This document shows, one piece after another, positions 26,184 to 35,060 of a stretch of DNA of 64,000 nucleotides. This DNA is from CAWDMC01 sp963803295 (GTDB lineage: Bacteria; Acidobacteriota; Terriglobia; UBA7540). The position numbers and the translations under genes are program-made. Every line of letters begins with the position of its first letter. Positions within the stretch are counted from its first letter, which is position 1. Where the stretch lies: assembly GCA_963803295.1 (NCBI GenBank), contig CAWDMC010000003.1, positions 186,001-250,000 of the forward strand. Reading direction: 5' to 3'. The notes under the pieces are model-generated. The model was not told the origin of the DNA, made no database searches, and was given only the letters and a program-made list of their open reading frames with translations.

Positions 26184-28091
26184 TCAATTGCCACTCGCCA
26201 TCTGCGGCGTTTGTTCCCCGATCTTTCCCGAGTAAATGATGAATTTGAACGGGTCGGTATTCTGGTACTTTTCCATCAGCTTGAGGTAGACAAGCCGCCT
26301 GGCGTGAGCCACGGATTCACTGCGGTTGAACCTTTCCCCAGAAGATTCCAGCAGCGACGCCGCTAGTTCGTATTTGCCATCGGCAGCGAGGCGCTCCGCC
26401 GCCTTGGCAAGCTGCTTTTCCGATATCCCGAGGTAATCGACCAGGAGTTCCGCGCGGTCGGCGCTGCCGAGATGGTCGAGACCCTGCAGGTCTGCCTGCC
26501 AGTAACCGACGTTCTGGTCGTAGAGACGGTCAATGACGTGCTCGCGCAGGATAAGGTATGGCTGATACACATAAGGCTGGCCTGTGAGCAGGCCCGGGGG
26601 AACAAGATTCGCTTGGTGAATCGCCCCGCGTTCATCACCACGGCGGATCGCATTCAATACCTGCTCGCGCAGCCACACCAGATCTGTTTTGAGCTGCGCC
26701 AGCATCAAGGGAGACGCGAAGTTCCGGGTGAGTGGCTCGTGGCCGTGGAGCAGGTGCGGGGGATGCTTTTCCACAACAACGTCAATCGCATCGAGCAGCC
26801 CTTGCAGATCGCCTTCCTCCACAAAAGGTGCTCCAAGATAAGGCATGATGAAGTCTCCAACGAACATAACGCCCTGATCCGGCAGGTGGATGAACATGGC
26901 ATCGTGAGTTTCTCCGCCGTGCACCGGGATGAGTTCGATGCGTGTTCCCCCGATCTTCAGCTCGGTGCGGCAGCGGATCGTGACGTCGGGCTTGAAACTG
27001 CGTACGTCGTCGAGGTTAAAGTGCTCGCCGAAGAAGCGTTTAGCGAAAATCGCGGGCCCCTGGAGTTCGCGGTCAACCTCCTCGCTGTAGTTGCTCCTGG
27101 CGTAGAAACGGAGGTGCGGATTTGGAGCACGGAAATACGCATGGCCGCCAACGTGGTCCCAGTGCGCGTGGGTAATGAAGACGGTCGTTAATTCTGGTAG
27201 GCCATGAACTTGCGCTCGCAGCGTCTCGTAGGCGCCTTTGGCGGAGTCTGGCCGCGTGCCGGCATCGATACCGATCAATTGTCGTCCATCGTCCGAAACC
27301 ACGAAATAGTATTCCGTGAATTCGAAGCCCGAGAGTGCATAGACCCGGCCGGGCACGATCTCGGCGATGCGCCTCGGCGAAAAGGTATGTCCGGAAGCAA
27401 CGTCTTCCGAAAAAGGTGTGATTAGCGTAATCGGCCGGTCAAAGCTCTTGTAGCCGCTCTGTCGCAGATAGTCCTGGGCCTTAGCTGGTTCTCCCTCAGC
27501 CAGAGCCAGCTTTCCGAGGTGGTAATAGACCTCCCGCAACCAACCCGCATGAGGAGCTTTGTCAGCGTTTTCCAGGCACCAGGCCAGCTCCTCCTGTGCT
27601 GCTTTCCGCTGATTGAAGAAGTTTGGAAGGTCGCTGTGGACGATTCCGGCAATCCAGTTCACAACGAAGACTTGTCCTCCCGAAAACTGCTTGGCTTGAT
27701 TGAGGACCGCGACCGTGTCTTTCACGTATGCGATTCGGTGCAACAGCGAGACGGAAGATACGTGCTGGGCCCGCAGCAATCCGATGGCGCTCAGATACAA
27801 CGCCTTTTGAGCGTCCGTCAGACGGAGACCGAATTCCTGCAGTCGCGCCGAGAAGAACTCCGCGCCCTCACCCTGCAGGGTGGCATTCGAATACTCTGCC
27901 ATCAGAAGAAACAGCAACTGTGGATCTCGCGGTGGCGCCACGGTGTTCACGGCCTTCAGGTATTCGAGCTCCGGGCGGCGGGAACCGGACGGCGAGTCAA
28001 TCCCTCTACCTTCCGTGGACGGGGTTATTCGTAGCGCGGCCAGGAAAACCGCAAGCATTAGTAAAGCCGGCAAATAAACTGGAACCCTCAT
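26184..28091 (-). CDS. Exported metallo-beta-lactamase-fold hydrolase
   Basis: 635 residues from the ATG at 28091, which has a perfect Shine-Dalgarno (AAAGGAGG); an in-frame start at 28157 lacks this and lies across the operator. A signal peptide spans residues 1-22. Residues about 40-230 are helical and TPR-like. The MBL domain follows, with HAHWDH at 308-313, GGETHDAMFIHLPD, GDFIMPYLGAP and a late HGHE as metal ligands. It resembles large exported MBL hydrolases, but the substrate is unknown. It lies directly downstream of marR, with a palindromic operator 30 bp before its start, so it is the likely regulatory target of that repressor. Confidence 0.85.
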   Translation of the reverse strand: MRVPVYLPALLMLAVFLAALRITPSTEGRGIDSPSGSRRPELEYLKAVNTVAPPRDPQLLFLLMAEYSNATLQGEGAEFFSARLQEFGLRLTDAQKALYLSAIGLLRAQHVSSVSLLHRIAYVKDTVAVLNQAKQFSGGQVFVVNWIAGIVHSDLPNFFNQRKAAQEELAWCLENADKAPHAGWLREVYYHLGKLALAEGEPAKAQDYLRQSGYKSFDRPITLITPFSEDVASGHTFSPRRIAEIVPGRVYALSGFEFTEYYFVVSDDGRQLIGIDAGTRPDSAKGAYETLRAQVHGLPELTTVFITHAHWDHVGGHAYFRAPNPHLRFYARSNYSEEVDRELQGPAIFAKRFFGEHFNLDDVRSFKPDVTIRCRTELKIGGTRIELIPVHGGETHDAMFIHLPDQGVMFVGDFIMPYLGAPFVEEGDLQGLLDAIDVVVEKHPPHLLHGHEPLTRNFASPLMLAQLKTDLVWLREQVLNAIRRGDERGAIHQANLVPPGLLTGQPYVYQPYLILREHVIDRLYDQNVGYWQADLQGLDHLGSADRAELLVDYLGISEKQLAKAAERLAADGKYELAASLLESSGERFNRSESVAHARRLVYLKLMEKYQNTDPFKFIIYSGKIGEQTPQMASGN

Positions 28092-28120
28092 AAAAGGCCT
28101 CCTTTCGTTTCCTCCTCCAT

Positions 28121-28138
28121 TAGATGTATATACATCTA
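28121..28138. promoter_or_regulatory. MarR operator O1 (upstream of the MBL hydrolase gene)
   Basis: Perfect 18-bp palindrome TAGATGTATATACATCTA in the gap between marR and the MBL gene. Sixteen of these bases recur with one difference at 28623-28638, just before marR. AT-rich palindromes of this size flanking a marR gene are typical MarR binding sites. Confidence 0.72.
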
Positions 28139-28157
28139 TATAGGTTGCGAAAAACAA

Positions 28158-28619
28158 TTAAGCTCGCCTCCCGGCTGCCGTCATTCGAGATACCGTCTCT
28201 TTCATATCCTTCCAGCCGGCATAACCGACTTCCTTTCGCAACCTCTGTTCCGCCCGCTCCCAGTGCGGCTGAGCCATCATCATCTGTCTCTTGCCCGCCC
28301 GCGTCAGGCTAAACACGCGCTCCCGCCTGTCCTTACCATGCCTGGCATGAACCCAGCCCTGCTTCCGCAGTAGCCCTAGGGTTCGCGTCAGGGTCGTACT
28401 ATCCATGGCAAAGCCGGCGCTCAACCGCTTTTGATTAGCCTCTCCCACGGCGGCCAGCGCGGTGAGCAGACCGAATTGCGTGATCTCAAGACCTGCCCTT
28501 CGCAGTTCCTGATCATAAATCCGCGTTACGACCCTGGTGAGACGGCGTAGGTTCTGACACGCGCAGGGCAACTCGAAGAGTGCATCTGCAGGCTGCTTTG
28601 CCAAAACGTGTTTACTCAT
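28158..28619 (-). CDS. MarR-family transcriptional regulator
   Basis: 153-residue dimeric winged-helix repressor. The MarR fold is recognisable from LEITQFGLLTALAAVGEANQ, MDSTTLTRTLGLLRKQGWV (recognition helix) and HGKDRRERVFSLTRAG (wing). Two near-identical palindromes flank the gene, one overlapping its own start region and one before the downstream MBL gene, so autorepression plus control of the MBL hydrolase is inferred. The ATG at 28619 has no Shine-Dalgarno and follows a TATAAT directly, so the true start or a leaderless message is open. Effector unknown; the Rieske oxygenase upstream suggests a small aromatic or amine ligand, which is speculative. Confidence 0.9.
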   Translation of the reverse strand: MSKHVLAKQPADALFELPCACQNLRRLTRVVTRIYDQELRRAGLEITQFGLLTALAAVGEANQKRLSAGFAMDSTTLTRTLGLLRKQGWVHARHGKDRRERVFSLTRAGKRQMMMAQPHWERAEQRLRKEVGYAGWKDMKETVSRMTAAGRRA

Positions 28620-28622
28620 ATT

Positions 28623-28638
28623 ATATGTATATACATCT
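28623..28638. promoter_or_regulatory. MarR operator O2 (at the marR start)
   Basis: Imperfect 16-bp palindrome ATATGTATATACATCT with a perfect 12-bp core (28625-28636), identical to O1 at 15 of 16 positions. It sits 3-19 bp before the marR ATG, where a bound repressor would block transcription initiation. Confidence 0.7.
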
Positions 28639-28771
28639 GATATGCTTGCGTCTCAAACAAAACAGAGCGCGCTTGCGAACATCTTACCCGAAGTACGCGC
28701 AGCCTTTCAGAGTGGATTCGAGTCACGTTGATTGCCAAGGCTCATTCATGCAGTATGAAGTGAAATCGAAA

Positions 28772-29881
28772 TTAGGACACTACCCTCAGATCCGCTGCCA
28801 GCAGGCGGTGGAACAGGTGCTCCCCGGCCTCGCGCCGCACCGACAGCCGTCCCGCGCCATAAGCGCGCGAACCAAGACCCCGCTGCACGGATTCGCAAAT
28901 GGCCACGTCTTCCTGCTGGATGCGTTCGCTTACCTCGATGCTCTGCCGATTACGGGCCAGGCTCGACGCACTCGTATCGGAGAAGTAGAAATCAAAGATC
29001 ACCCGGCAACGACCGATCCCGAGGGGCAGCACAAGATTGGTATCCATCACCCCCTCGTACCAGTTGATCGTGAAGTTGGGGTACTGCCAGAAATAGCAAG
29101 CGCGACCCTGCCGAACCGCTGCCGTCGCCGCATCCCCGTCCAAGCGGATAGGGCTCGATTGCAGACAGTAGCGATCCTCTGTTTCGATCGTATAGTCCAC
29201 GTATTCAAGCACGCTCGAAAGGCTCTTGTGCAAGTGGGGCACGTGATAGCCGCCGTCCAGGTAATTGTCGATGTAGACCTTCCAGTTGCAGGCCAGCTCG
29301 TACTCGCGCCGCTCGAAGAAGCTCAATTTCGAAAGGCCAAGGGGTGCGACACGGTCGACGAGGCGGCCTAGAAAGAAGCTCAAAGGTCGCGCTTCCGGGT
29401 CGAGATTCACGAAGACAAAATTCTCCCAGGTCTCGACCTTCACCGGGACCAAGCCGTGCTTCGCTCGATCGAACCCGCAGACGCCTTCAAATTCGGGAAC
29501 TCCTTTAAGCTTTCCCTCGAGCGAATAGGTCCACCCGTGGTACGGACAGCGCAACACGGACTCATGACCCGCGGCTTGGGTCATCACCGCTGCCGCGTGA
29601 TGCCGGCAGACGTTATAGAAGCCGCGAAGAATGCCGTCCGATCCCCGCACCGCCAGAATCAGCTCGCCTGCCACGGTGGCCGTAAGGTAGTCGCCAAGCT
29701 TCAGCACTTGGTCCGCCCTTCCGATCACCTGCCAGGTGCGCCCGAAGACACTCGTCCGCTCAAGATCGGCGAGTCGCGCGTCCACGTACCATGGCGCCGA
29801 TAGAGTAAATGCCTCTTCGAGACGAGCGGCACTATCATAAGACTCGACAATCTGCCTGAGCGGCTGTTCCATTGAAATCAC
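28772..29881 (-). CDS. Rieske non-heme iron oxygenase, alpha subunit
   Basis: 369-residue ring-hydroxylating-type oxygenase. The Rieske [2Fe-2S] motif is C92-R-H94 and C112-PYH115 (CRHHAAAV and CPYHGW). The mononuclear iron site is in NYLDGGYHVPHLH near residues 205-217. The GTG at 29881 is the start because TAGGAG lies directly upstream; the ATG three codons later has no site. Related enzymes hydroxylate aromatics or oxidise quaternary amines (choline/carnitine monooxygenases). No ferredoxin or reductase gene is adjacent, so the electron donor must be encoded elsewhere. It ends 153 bp upstream of marR. Confidence 0.9.
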   Translation of the reverse strand: MISMEQPLRQIVESYDSAARLEEAFTLSAPWYVDARLADLERTSVFGRTWQVIGRADQVLKLGDYLTATVAGELILAVRGSDGILRGFYNVCRHHAAAVMTQAAGHESVLRCPYHGWTYSLEGKLKGVPEFEGVCGFDRAKHGLVPVKVETWENFVFVNLDPEARPLSFFLGRLVDRVAPLGLSKLSFFERREYELACNWKVYIDNYLDGGYHVPHLHKSLSSVLEYVDYTIETEDRYCLQSSPIRLDGDAATAAVRQGRACYFWQYPNFTINWYEGVMDTNLVLPLGIGRCRVIFDFYFSDTSASSLARNRQSIEVSERIQQEDVAICESVQRGLGSRAYGAGRLSVRREAGEHLFHRLLAADLRVVS

Positions 29882-30027
29882 TGTCTCCTACGAGAATGAA
29901 GGGATTGTATCACCGGCAGCGTCGCAACTCCCTGGCCTCTCCAGCAAGCATTAGCCAGCATTGCGGACCGCATTGCCGACCGTTGCGCCGCTTTCCCGTA
30001 TCGCGTAAGCTTTTATCGAGAGAAGCG

Positions 30028-30972
30028 ATGCACGACCATCCCCATCAGCATTCGCACCAAGCGCACATGCATGGTGCGTCTGCCACCTGGATTGTAAAGC
30101 TTGCCCTGCTAGCGACCTTCGCTTTGGTGACCACCGAGTTCGTGGTGGGACATCTTTCCCACAGTCTGGCGCTTGTCGGAGACGGCTGGCATAACCTGAC
30201 GGATGTGCCCACGCTCATCCTCGCCTGGATCGCTCTATATTTCGAGCGCAAGCCTCCCAGCGCCCACAAGACCTATGGCTACCAGCGGGCCGGAGTGCTG
30301 GTGGCCTTTGTGAACTCAATGATACTGGTGGCGGTTGCGCTCTTTATCTGTTACGAGGGATACGAGAGGATCATCCATCCGGAGCCCGTAGCCACCGGAG
30401 CGATGCTGGTGGTAGGGGTGCTGGCTCTGGTGATCAACAGCAGCATTTCCTTCGGGCTCGCACGCGGCCGCCAGGATCTGAACTTGCGTGCCGTCTTTAT
30501 TCACAATCTCGGCGATGCGCTCTCCAATGTGGCCATCGTGGCGGGCGCATGGTTGATCGGACACACCGGAGAGACCTTGATCGACCCACTGCTGGCCTTT
30601 CTGATCGCGGGCATGATTGTGTGGACGGCGTTGGGCATTGCGGTCGATTCCGCCAACATTCTCCTCGAGAGTCTCCCTAAAGGCATGAGTCTGCCCATGG
30701 TCGCCACTTCCATGCTAAAAGTGCCCGGTGTGCGTGAGGTGCACGACGTCCACATTTGGAGCCTCGGTTCGCAATCGCACGCGCTTTCCTGCCACGTGCA
30801 GATCCTGGACATGCCCACCTCAGAGAGCGAGCTGATTTGTACGCATATCCGCGAAGTGCTCGAAGCCGAATTCGGTATCAAGCACAGCACAATACAGTTC
30901 GAGCACACCCACCCGCCCGGCGAGTTCCACCGCTACATGCCGCTACCTGCTTCTGAATCGCGGCAAAAGTGA
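30028..30972 (+). CDS. Cation diffusion facilitator (zinc/cadmium/cobalt exporter)
   Basis: Proton-driven divalent metal exporter of the inner membrane, 314 residues from the ATG at 30028. The His-rich N-terminus (MHDHPHQHSHQAHMH) is a typical metal-binding leader, and an upstream start at 29872 lacks a family counterpart. Six transmembrane helices occur between residues about 18 and 215. Transport-site residues are in GDGWHNLTDV (helix 2) and HNLGDALSN (helix 5). The C-terminal cytoplasmic domain (VREVHDVHIWSLG) is the CDF dimerisation module. Divergent from the Rieske gene; no metal-sensor regulator is nearby. Confidence 0.94.
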   Translation: MHDHPHQHSHQAHMHGASATWIVKLALLATFALVTTEFVVGHLSHSLALVGDGWHNLTDVPTLILAWIALYFERKPPSAHKTYGYQRAGVLVAFVNSMILVAVALFICYEGYERIIHPEPVATGAMLVVGVLALVINSSISFGLARGRQDLNLRAVFIHNLGDALSNVAIVAGAWLIGHTGETLIDPLLAFLIAGMIVWTALGIAVDSANILLESLPKGMSLPMVATSMLKVPGVREVHDVHIWSLGSQSHALSCHVQILDMPTSESELICTHIREVLEAEFGIKHSTIQFEHTHPPGEFHRYMPLPASESRQK

Positions 30973-31213
30973 GGCCGAAACGGAGCGGGTGATCTGTCTT
31001 ATCTGACAACTGTAATCCTGGTTAAGTTCTGGTATGAGGCGGGCGACGAAGGACAAAATGAACTCAGACTGATCAGATTAGCCGCACTTCCCAACGGTAT
31101 GCTTCAGGATCGCTACAATCCAACCGCTACGGAAACAATATGGACCGGTGGACCAAACGCGCCGACACGTGGTGAACCTTTTCGGACGCGCCTAAGCTTC
31201 AAGCGATTAAAGC

Positions 31214-32284
31214 TCAAGGCTCCTTGGCGGGTTCAGGATGTTCCCATGCTGCCCGAAGAGCCATTTGTTTGCGCTGCTTAGCCCTTTTGCAAGCCAACCT
31301 CGACATTCTAACGTACTGCGGCTTTTCCTCAATACCGATGTAGCGACGCCCCTGTTTGATGGCCGCTACTGCGCTGGTGCCGCTACCCAGAAAGCAATCC
31401 AACACAATTTCGTCCGGCTCCGTGAGCAGGCGAATCACTCGCGTGGGTAGCTCAAGCGGAAACTTCGCCTCATGGTCGTCATTGGCCCTCACCGAGGGGA
31501 AGCTCCAGACAGCCCTGGACCCCCAATCGCGCCACTCGGTCTTTGAGAGTCTGGAACGGTCCACCTTCGTTACTCCTGGTTTCCAAAAAAAATACAGATA
31601 CTCGAACTCGTCTACCGAGCGATAAGAGAGGCTCGCCCACCGACTGTTTTCCCAGGCAGCATCTTTAACCCACACTCTGCGGTCGTGGGTGTAGAAGCCG
31701 GCAGAAAGGGCCCAACCCTCCACAAGGCCGCCGATGATCTTAACTCGTGTCTGCGACTCGTACTTGCCGCCTCGAATGTTGTTGCCGTTGAGACGACGGT
31801 CGATGGTCTGCTCGCTGCAATTCAACAGTTTGGCCAACTGATGTCGGCTAGCGTTCGGCTGCTCTCTCATGGCCTTGAGAACACCGTCGCGCGTAACAGG
31901 GGACCGGCGCCGGCTGACCGCTTCGGCCTGAATTTTCGGTATCGAGGGGTCTTTGAAGCAGAGGATGTCCGCGATATTGATGACCAAAAATCCACCGGGC
32001 CTGATGACCGGGAAGTGGAGGGCGATTACTTCTCTTAGCAACTCCTGCCACGCCTCGAAGGTCATTTCTGTCTCGTAGCTCTTGCCAACAAAGTACGGCG
32101 GCGACCATACGCTAAGAGAGACGCTGTTAGGCTCGACTTGTGGGATAAGCTGGCGCGCATCACCCTCGTAGATCGCGTTAGGACTCAGATACGTCGTAAG
32201 AAGTCTGGATGGGTTGAAAACCGGACGCAGGGTTTCCTGAAGGTGCTTGGGCAGACGCTCAAGAGTGAGGCTGGGGCTCGCCAC
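31214..32284 (-). CDS. Solitary beta-class DNA methyltransferase with inserted helix-turn-helix
   Basis: 356-residue site-specific DNA methyltransferase. Catalytic motif IV SPPY is at 61-64, and the SAM-binding motif I FLGSGTSAVAA is at 298-308. This IV-before-I order is the beta class, and SPPY favours N4-cytosine methylation, although N6-adenine is possible. Between motif IV and the target-recognition region lies a 40-residue insert, SPVTRDGVLKAMREQPNASR to CSEQTIDRRLNGNNIRG (about 128-172), that reads as a helix-turn-helix. Start is GTG at 32284 with AAGGAGA upstream. No restriction endonuclease is adjacent. Orphan enzymes usually act in regulation or defence evasion. Confidence 0.88.
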   Translation of the reverse strand: MASPSLTLERLPKHLQETLRPVFNPSRLLTTYLSPNAIYEGDARQLIPQVEPNSVSLSVWSPPYFVGKSYETEMTFEAWQELLREVIALHFPVIRPGGFLVINIADILCFKDPSIPKIQAEAVSRRRSPVTRDGVLKAMREQPNASRHQLAKLLNCSEQTIDRRLNGNNIRGGKYESQTRVKIIGGLVEGWALSAGFYTHDRRVWVKDAAWENSRWASLSYRSVDEFEYLYFFWKPGVTKVDRSRLSKTEWRDWGSRAVWSFPSVRANDDHEAKFPLELPTRVIRLLTEPDEIVLDCFLGSGTSAVAAIKQGRRYIGIEEKPQYVRMSRLACKRAKQRKQMALRAAWEHPEPAKEP

Positions 32285-32462
32285 CTATTATCTTCTCCTT
32301 GAAAGCATTAGTGCAAACACCCGATCGTGCCAGCAGGTTATTGCAGGCATACGGTCAAGTCAAGATAGGATAGGATATTACCAGGCAAGCTGAAATTCTC
32401 GGCGTACAAACAAGAAGCCGCTAAACGCAGTATCAGGTAGACTTTGGGGTTGGCGGAGCGGC

Positions 32463-33587
32463 CTAAACGACAGCGCGCTCGGTTGCGAGTTCACGGACTC
32501 TTTGACGGATATCGTCACGTAGATGTCGCTTCTGATCGAGTAGTTGGCGGCTTTGCTCGTTCAGAGTGTGCTTCTGCCGATCCAGGTTGTGACGGAGTTG
32601 CTCCAGGTTCTGCCGCAGCCCCAACGTTGCTCGCTGCACGGCTTCGCCCTGCAGCTCATGTTGCATCTTTTCGAGATCGAGATGATGCAGAGACATCTCC
32701 TGCTGCAACTCCTCCAGTTCAGGAGCGAGCTCGGGGAGGTCCTCCCTGTCCTCCGCGCTCAGTGAGGGCGCGTGCCAGGTGGCCTCAAGTTCAACCTTGA
32801 GATCCTGCTGAGCACGGTCACGAACAACCGAGAGGTTCACCTCGCGTTTCGCGCGCGAACTCTCGGCCAGGGCCTGCCTCAGCTCCCAAATCGAGCCCAC
32901 CGGGGTCGTATCGGCACGAACGATACAGTCGCCGGCCCGTAATCCGGCCTTCTCAGCTGGACTGCTCTTCATCACCGAAGTCACGAGCACACCTTTGCCT
33001 TGGGTTACGCCGAAATACTTGGCAAGCTGAGGCGTCAGATCGTCGGCAGTGATACCAAGACGGGACGGTCCTGAGCTCAGATTGAAATCAAAACTGGGTA
33101 TGGTCACGCGCGGTATTTCGATGGCGGGCATGTGCATGTCGAAATGAGGCCCAACGAAGCTGCGATTCTCAGGATGGCTGTCGAGGGTCAGATGGAATTT
33201 GTGCCGGTTACCGTCGCGGCTGATCTCGACCTCAACCGTACGGCCGGGCGGTGTCTCGCGCACCAGCCGACGCAGTTCCGCAACACTCCGTACGCGCTCG
33301 CCGTCGAAACGTAGAACGACGTCGTTTGGCTCGAGGCCGGCCTTGGCGGCAGGGCCGTCCTTCTCCACCTCGCTGATGAGGGCGCCCTCGCCAGCTTGAA
33401 GCTTTAGCTGACTCACCTGACTGGGCGGGACTTCGCTTAAGTGAACCCCCATCCAGGCACGGTCTCCGGAAGTCTGAACCAGCACGCCGGCATCCGCCTT
33501 TTCCGCCTTCTGCGCCAGCAGGACCGCCGAGCCCACCAGCAGCAAGGCGATAATGGCGACTGACCCGATCAATTTCATCCCCTTCAT
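32463..33587 (-). CDS. Membrane-anchored double-PDZ protein with C-terminal coiled coil
   Basis: 374 residues. An N-terminal signal/anchor (residues 5-26) is followed by PDZ1 (about 44-125: MGVHLSEV, GPAAKAGLEPNDVVLRFDG) and PDZ2 (about 175-265: LGITADDL, SPAEKAGLRAGDCIV). Residues 285-370 are a strongly charged Gln/Leu-rich coiled coil. There is no protease domain, so it is a scaffold or adaptor rather than a DegP/HtrA protease. AAAGGAG precedes the ATG. It starts 12 bp after the DUF4097 gene and closes the sigma-factor operon. Its coiled coil resembles in composition the C-terminal coiled coil of that DUF4097 protein, suggesting they may associate in the envelope. Confidence 0.85.
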   Translation of the reverse strand: MKGMKLIGSVAIIALLLVGSAVLLAQKAEKADAGVLVQTSGDRAWMGVHLSEVPPSQVSQLKLQAGEGALISEVEKDGPAAKAGLEPNDVVLRFDGERVRSVAELRRLVRETPPGRTVEVEISRDGNRHKFHLTLDSHPENRSFVGPHFDMHMPAIEIPRVTIPSFDFNLSSGPSRLGITADDLTPQLAKYFGVTQGKGVLVTSVMKSSPAEKAGLRAGDCIVRADTTPVGSIWELRQALAESSRAKREVNLSVVRDRAQQDLKVELEATWHAPSLSAEDREDLPELAPELEELQQEMSLHHLDLEKMQHELQGEAVQRATLGLRQNLEQLRHNLDRQKHTLNEQSRQLLDQKRHLRDDIRQRVRELATERAVV

Positions 33588-33599
33588 AGGTCTCCTTTC

Positions 33600-35045
33600 C
33601 TAGTCATCGTCATCATCATCCGGATGATGAAGCTGTTGCTGTAGACGCTCGCGCAGATCCTTGAGTTGTTCCTGCACGTGTATCATTTCCTTCTGCTGAA
33701 TTCTCTCCAACTGCTCCATCTGCTGCTTGATTTGAGCCTCCTCGAACTGTTGCGAGTGGTGCCAGAGTTCTTGCTGCTGCCGTTTGATATTCTGCAGTGC
33801 CTGTGAATCGAGCTTATGAATCTGAATACTACCGACAGCGGTGCGGATCAAAAGAGGCTTCCCGCCGCCGTTCACAGACGACCGGCCGCGAACGGTACGA
33901 GCTCCAAAGATATTGTCTCCGTTCCCCTGGATGTTAATAGGGAAATCGGATTGGATAGCGCGGCCCGTGGCCTGATCGATCACCGCGTTGATGTCCAGCG
34001 GCAGGTCCGGAGGCAGAAAGACCTCGACATCTCCCATAGCGGTCTCGAGGTTCGAAGGCGCGAATGTGTTGCGTGTGGCATTGATCTCAGCCAGGATAGG
34101 CCCGGCCGCGGTTTGAGCACGAACGGCGCTCTGCAGCCGGAACAGATCAATGCTGCCTCCGGCGGTTTCGGCGTGGACCATGCCTCGCGCGCCCTGCAGA
34201 CGGATGTTGCCCGCGGCCGTCTGAGCGCGTACCGTAGCGCCACAGTCGCCCAGCTGGATCTGACCTCCGGCCGTCTCCGCCACCACAGGTCCAGTGGCGC
34301 TGCGCAGGAGAATATCGCCTCCGGCCGTCTCCGCCCGGAAGCTGCCGGAGACCTTGCCCGCAACAATGTCGCCGCCACTCGTGTCAAGAAACACGTTGCC
34401 GCCTACGTCTCCAACACGAATGCTTCCACCCGAGGTGCCCGCCTGCAGTTGCCGGCCGATGTTGCCCAACGAGATGTTTCCACCTTCCGTCTGGACGCGT
34501 ACGGCGCCTGTGATATCGCCAACACGAATATCGCCACCTGCGGTTTCAGCGCGCAAGTCCCCGCCAAGTCCCATTACAACCACGTTTCCACCAAGAGTTT
34601 GAAGATCCAGGTGGTAGTGATCGGGTACGGTCAGGCTGAAGTCGGCGTTGAAACGCTCATTTCCGCGGTGCCGGAAAGCGGAATGACTCTCCAACAGGAT
34701 CGTATCCGTGGGCCGGCTGTGAATGCTGAGATCGAATTCGCGGAAATATCTGCGGGCTGCTTCAGCATTACCTGTATAAGCAGAAAGGCGGACCGTGCAA
34801 CCCAGTCGATCGCCCCCTCCCTTTCTGACCAGAATGGAGCCGCAATCGGTGCGCAGTTCCAACCGCCCGCCCTGCTGGACCGGCGTGCCGCAGTCCAGCA
34901 CCTGCACCCAGGCTCCGCCTTCGCGCACCGGCTCAGAGCGCGAGATAGTCGGTTCGGCAGGGCTGCACAAGAGCGGGCTCGCGAGTAATACCGGCAAGAT
35001 ATACGTTTTAACGACGAGTTTTGACAAAGGGTAAAGTCGAGTCAT
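33600..35045 (-). CDS. Envelope DUF4097 protein with ten 18-residue beta repeats
   Basis: 481 residues from the ATG at 35045 (TTGGAG upstream; a TTG at 35060 is also possible). A signal peptide is at residues 10-28. Ten repeats of exactly 18 residues run without any insertion from residue 149 to 328, with the x-T-x-x-G-[DNS]-I core recurring at 149, 167, 185, 203, 221, 239, 257, 275, 293 and 311. This predicts a stacked beta-helix-like rod. A Gln/Glu coiled coil follows (about 415-470) and the protein ends in six Asp. It lies between the anti-sigma gene and the PDZ gene. The repeats imply a structural or adhesive envelope role, but no experimental function is known. Confidence 0.88.
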   Translation of the reverse strand: MTRLYPLSKLVVKTYILPVLLASPLLCSPAEPTISRSEPVREGGAWVQVLDCGTPVQQGGRLELRTDCGSILVRKGGGDRLGCTVRLSAYTGNAEAARRYFREFDLSIHSRPTDTILLESHSAFRHRGNERFNADFSLTVPDHYHLDLQTLGGNVVVMGLGGDLRAETAGGDIRVGDITGAVRVQTEGGNISLGNIGRQLQAGTSGGSIRVGDVGGNVFLDTSGGDIVAGKVSGSFRAETAGGDILLRSATGPVVAETAGGQIQLGDCGATVRAQTAAGNIRLQGARGMVHAETAGGSIDLFRLQSAVRAQTAAGPILAEINATRNTFAPSNLETAMGDVEVFLPPDLPLDINAVIDQATGRAIQSDFPINIQGNGDNIFGARTVRGRSSVNGGGKPLLIRTAVGSIQIHKLDSQALQNIKRQQQELWHHSQQFEEAQIKQQMEQLERIQQKEMIHVQEQLKDLRERLQQQLHHPDDDDDD

Positions 35046-35060
35046 GATTCTCCAAGCCAA

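Noticed and set aside
34100..34630. Tandem 54-bp DNA periodicity resembling a repeat array or CRISPR
   Set aside because: It is coding, with an 18-residue protein repeat in frame and no constant repeat separated by unique spacers.
33816..34988. Long plus-strand reading frame of 390 codons opposite the DUF4097 gene
   Set aside because: It is the complement of the 54-bp coding repeats, has no ribosome-binding site and no recognisable domain.
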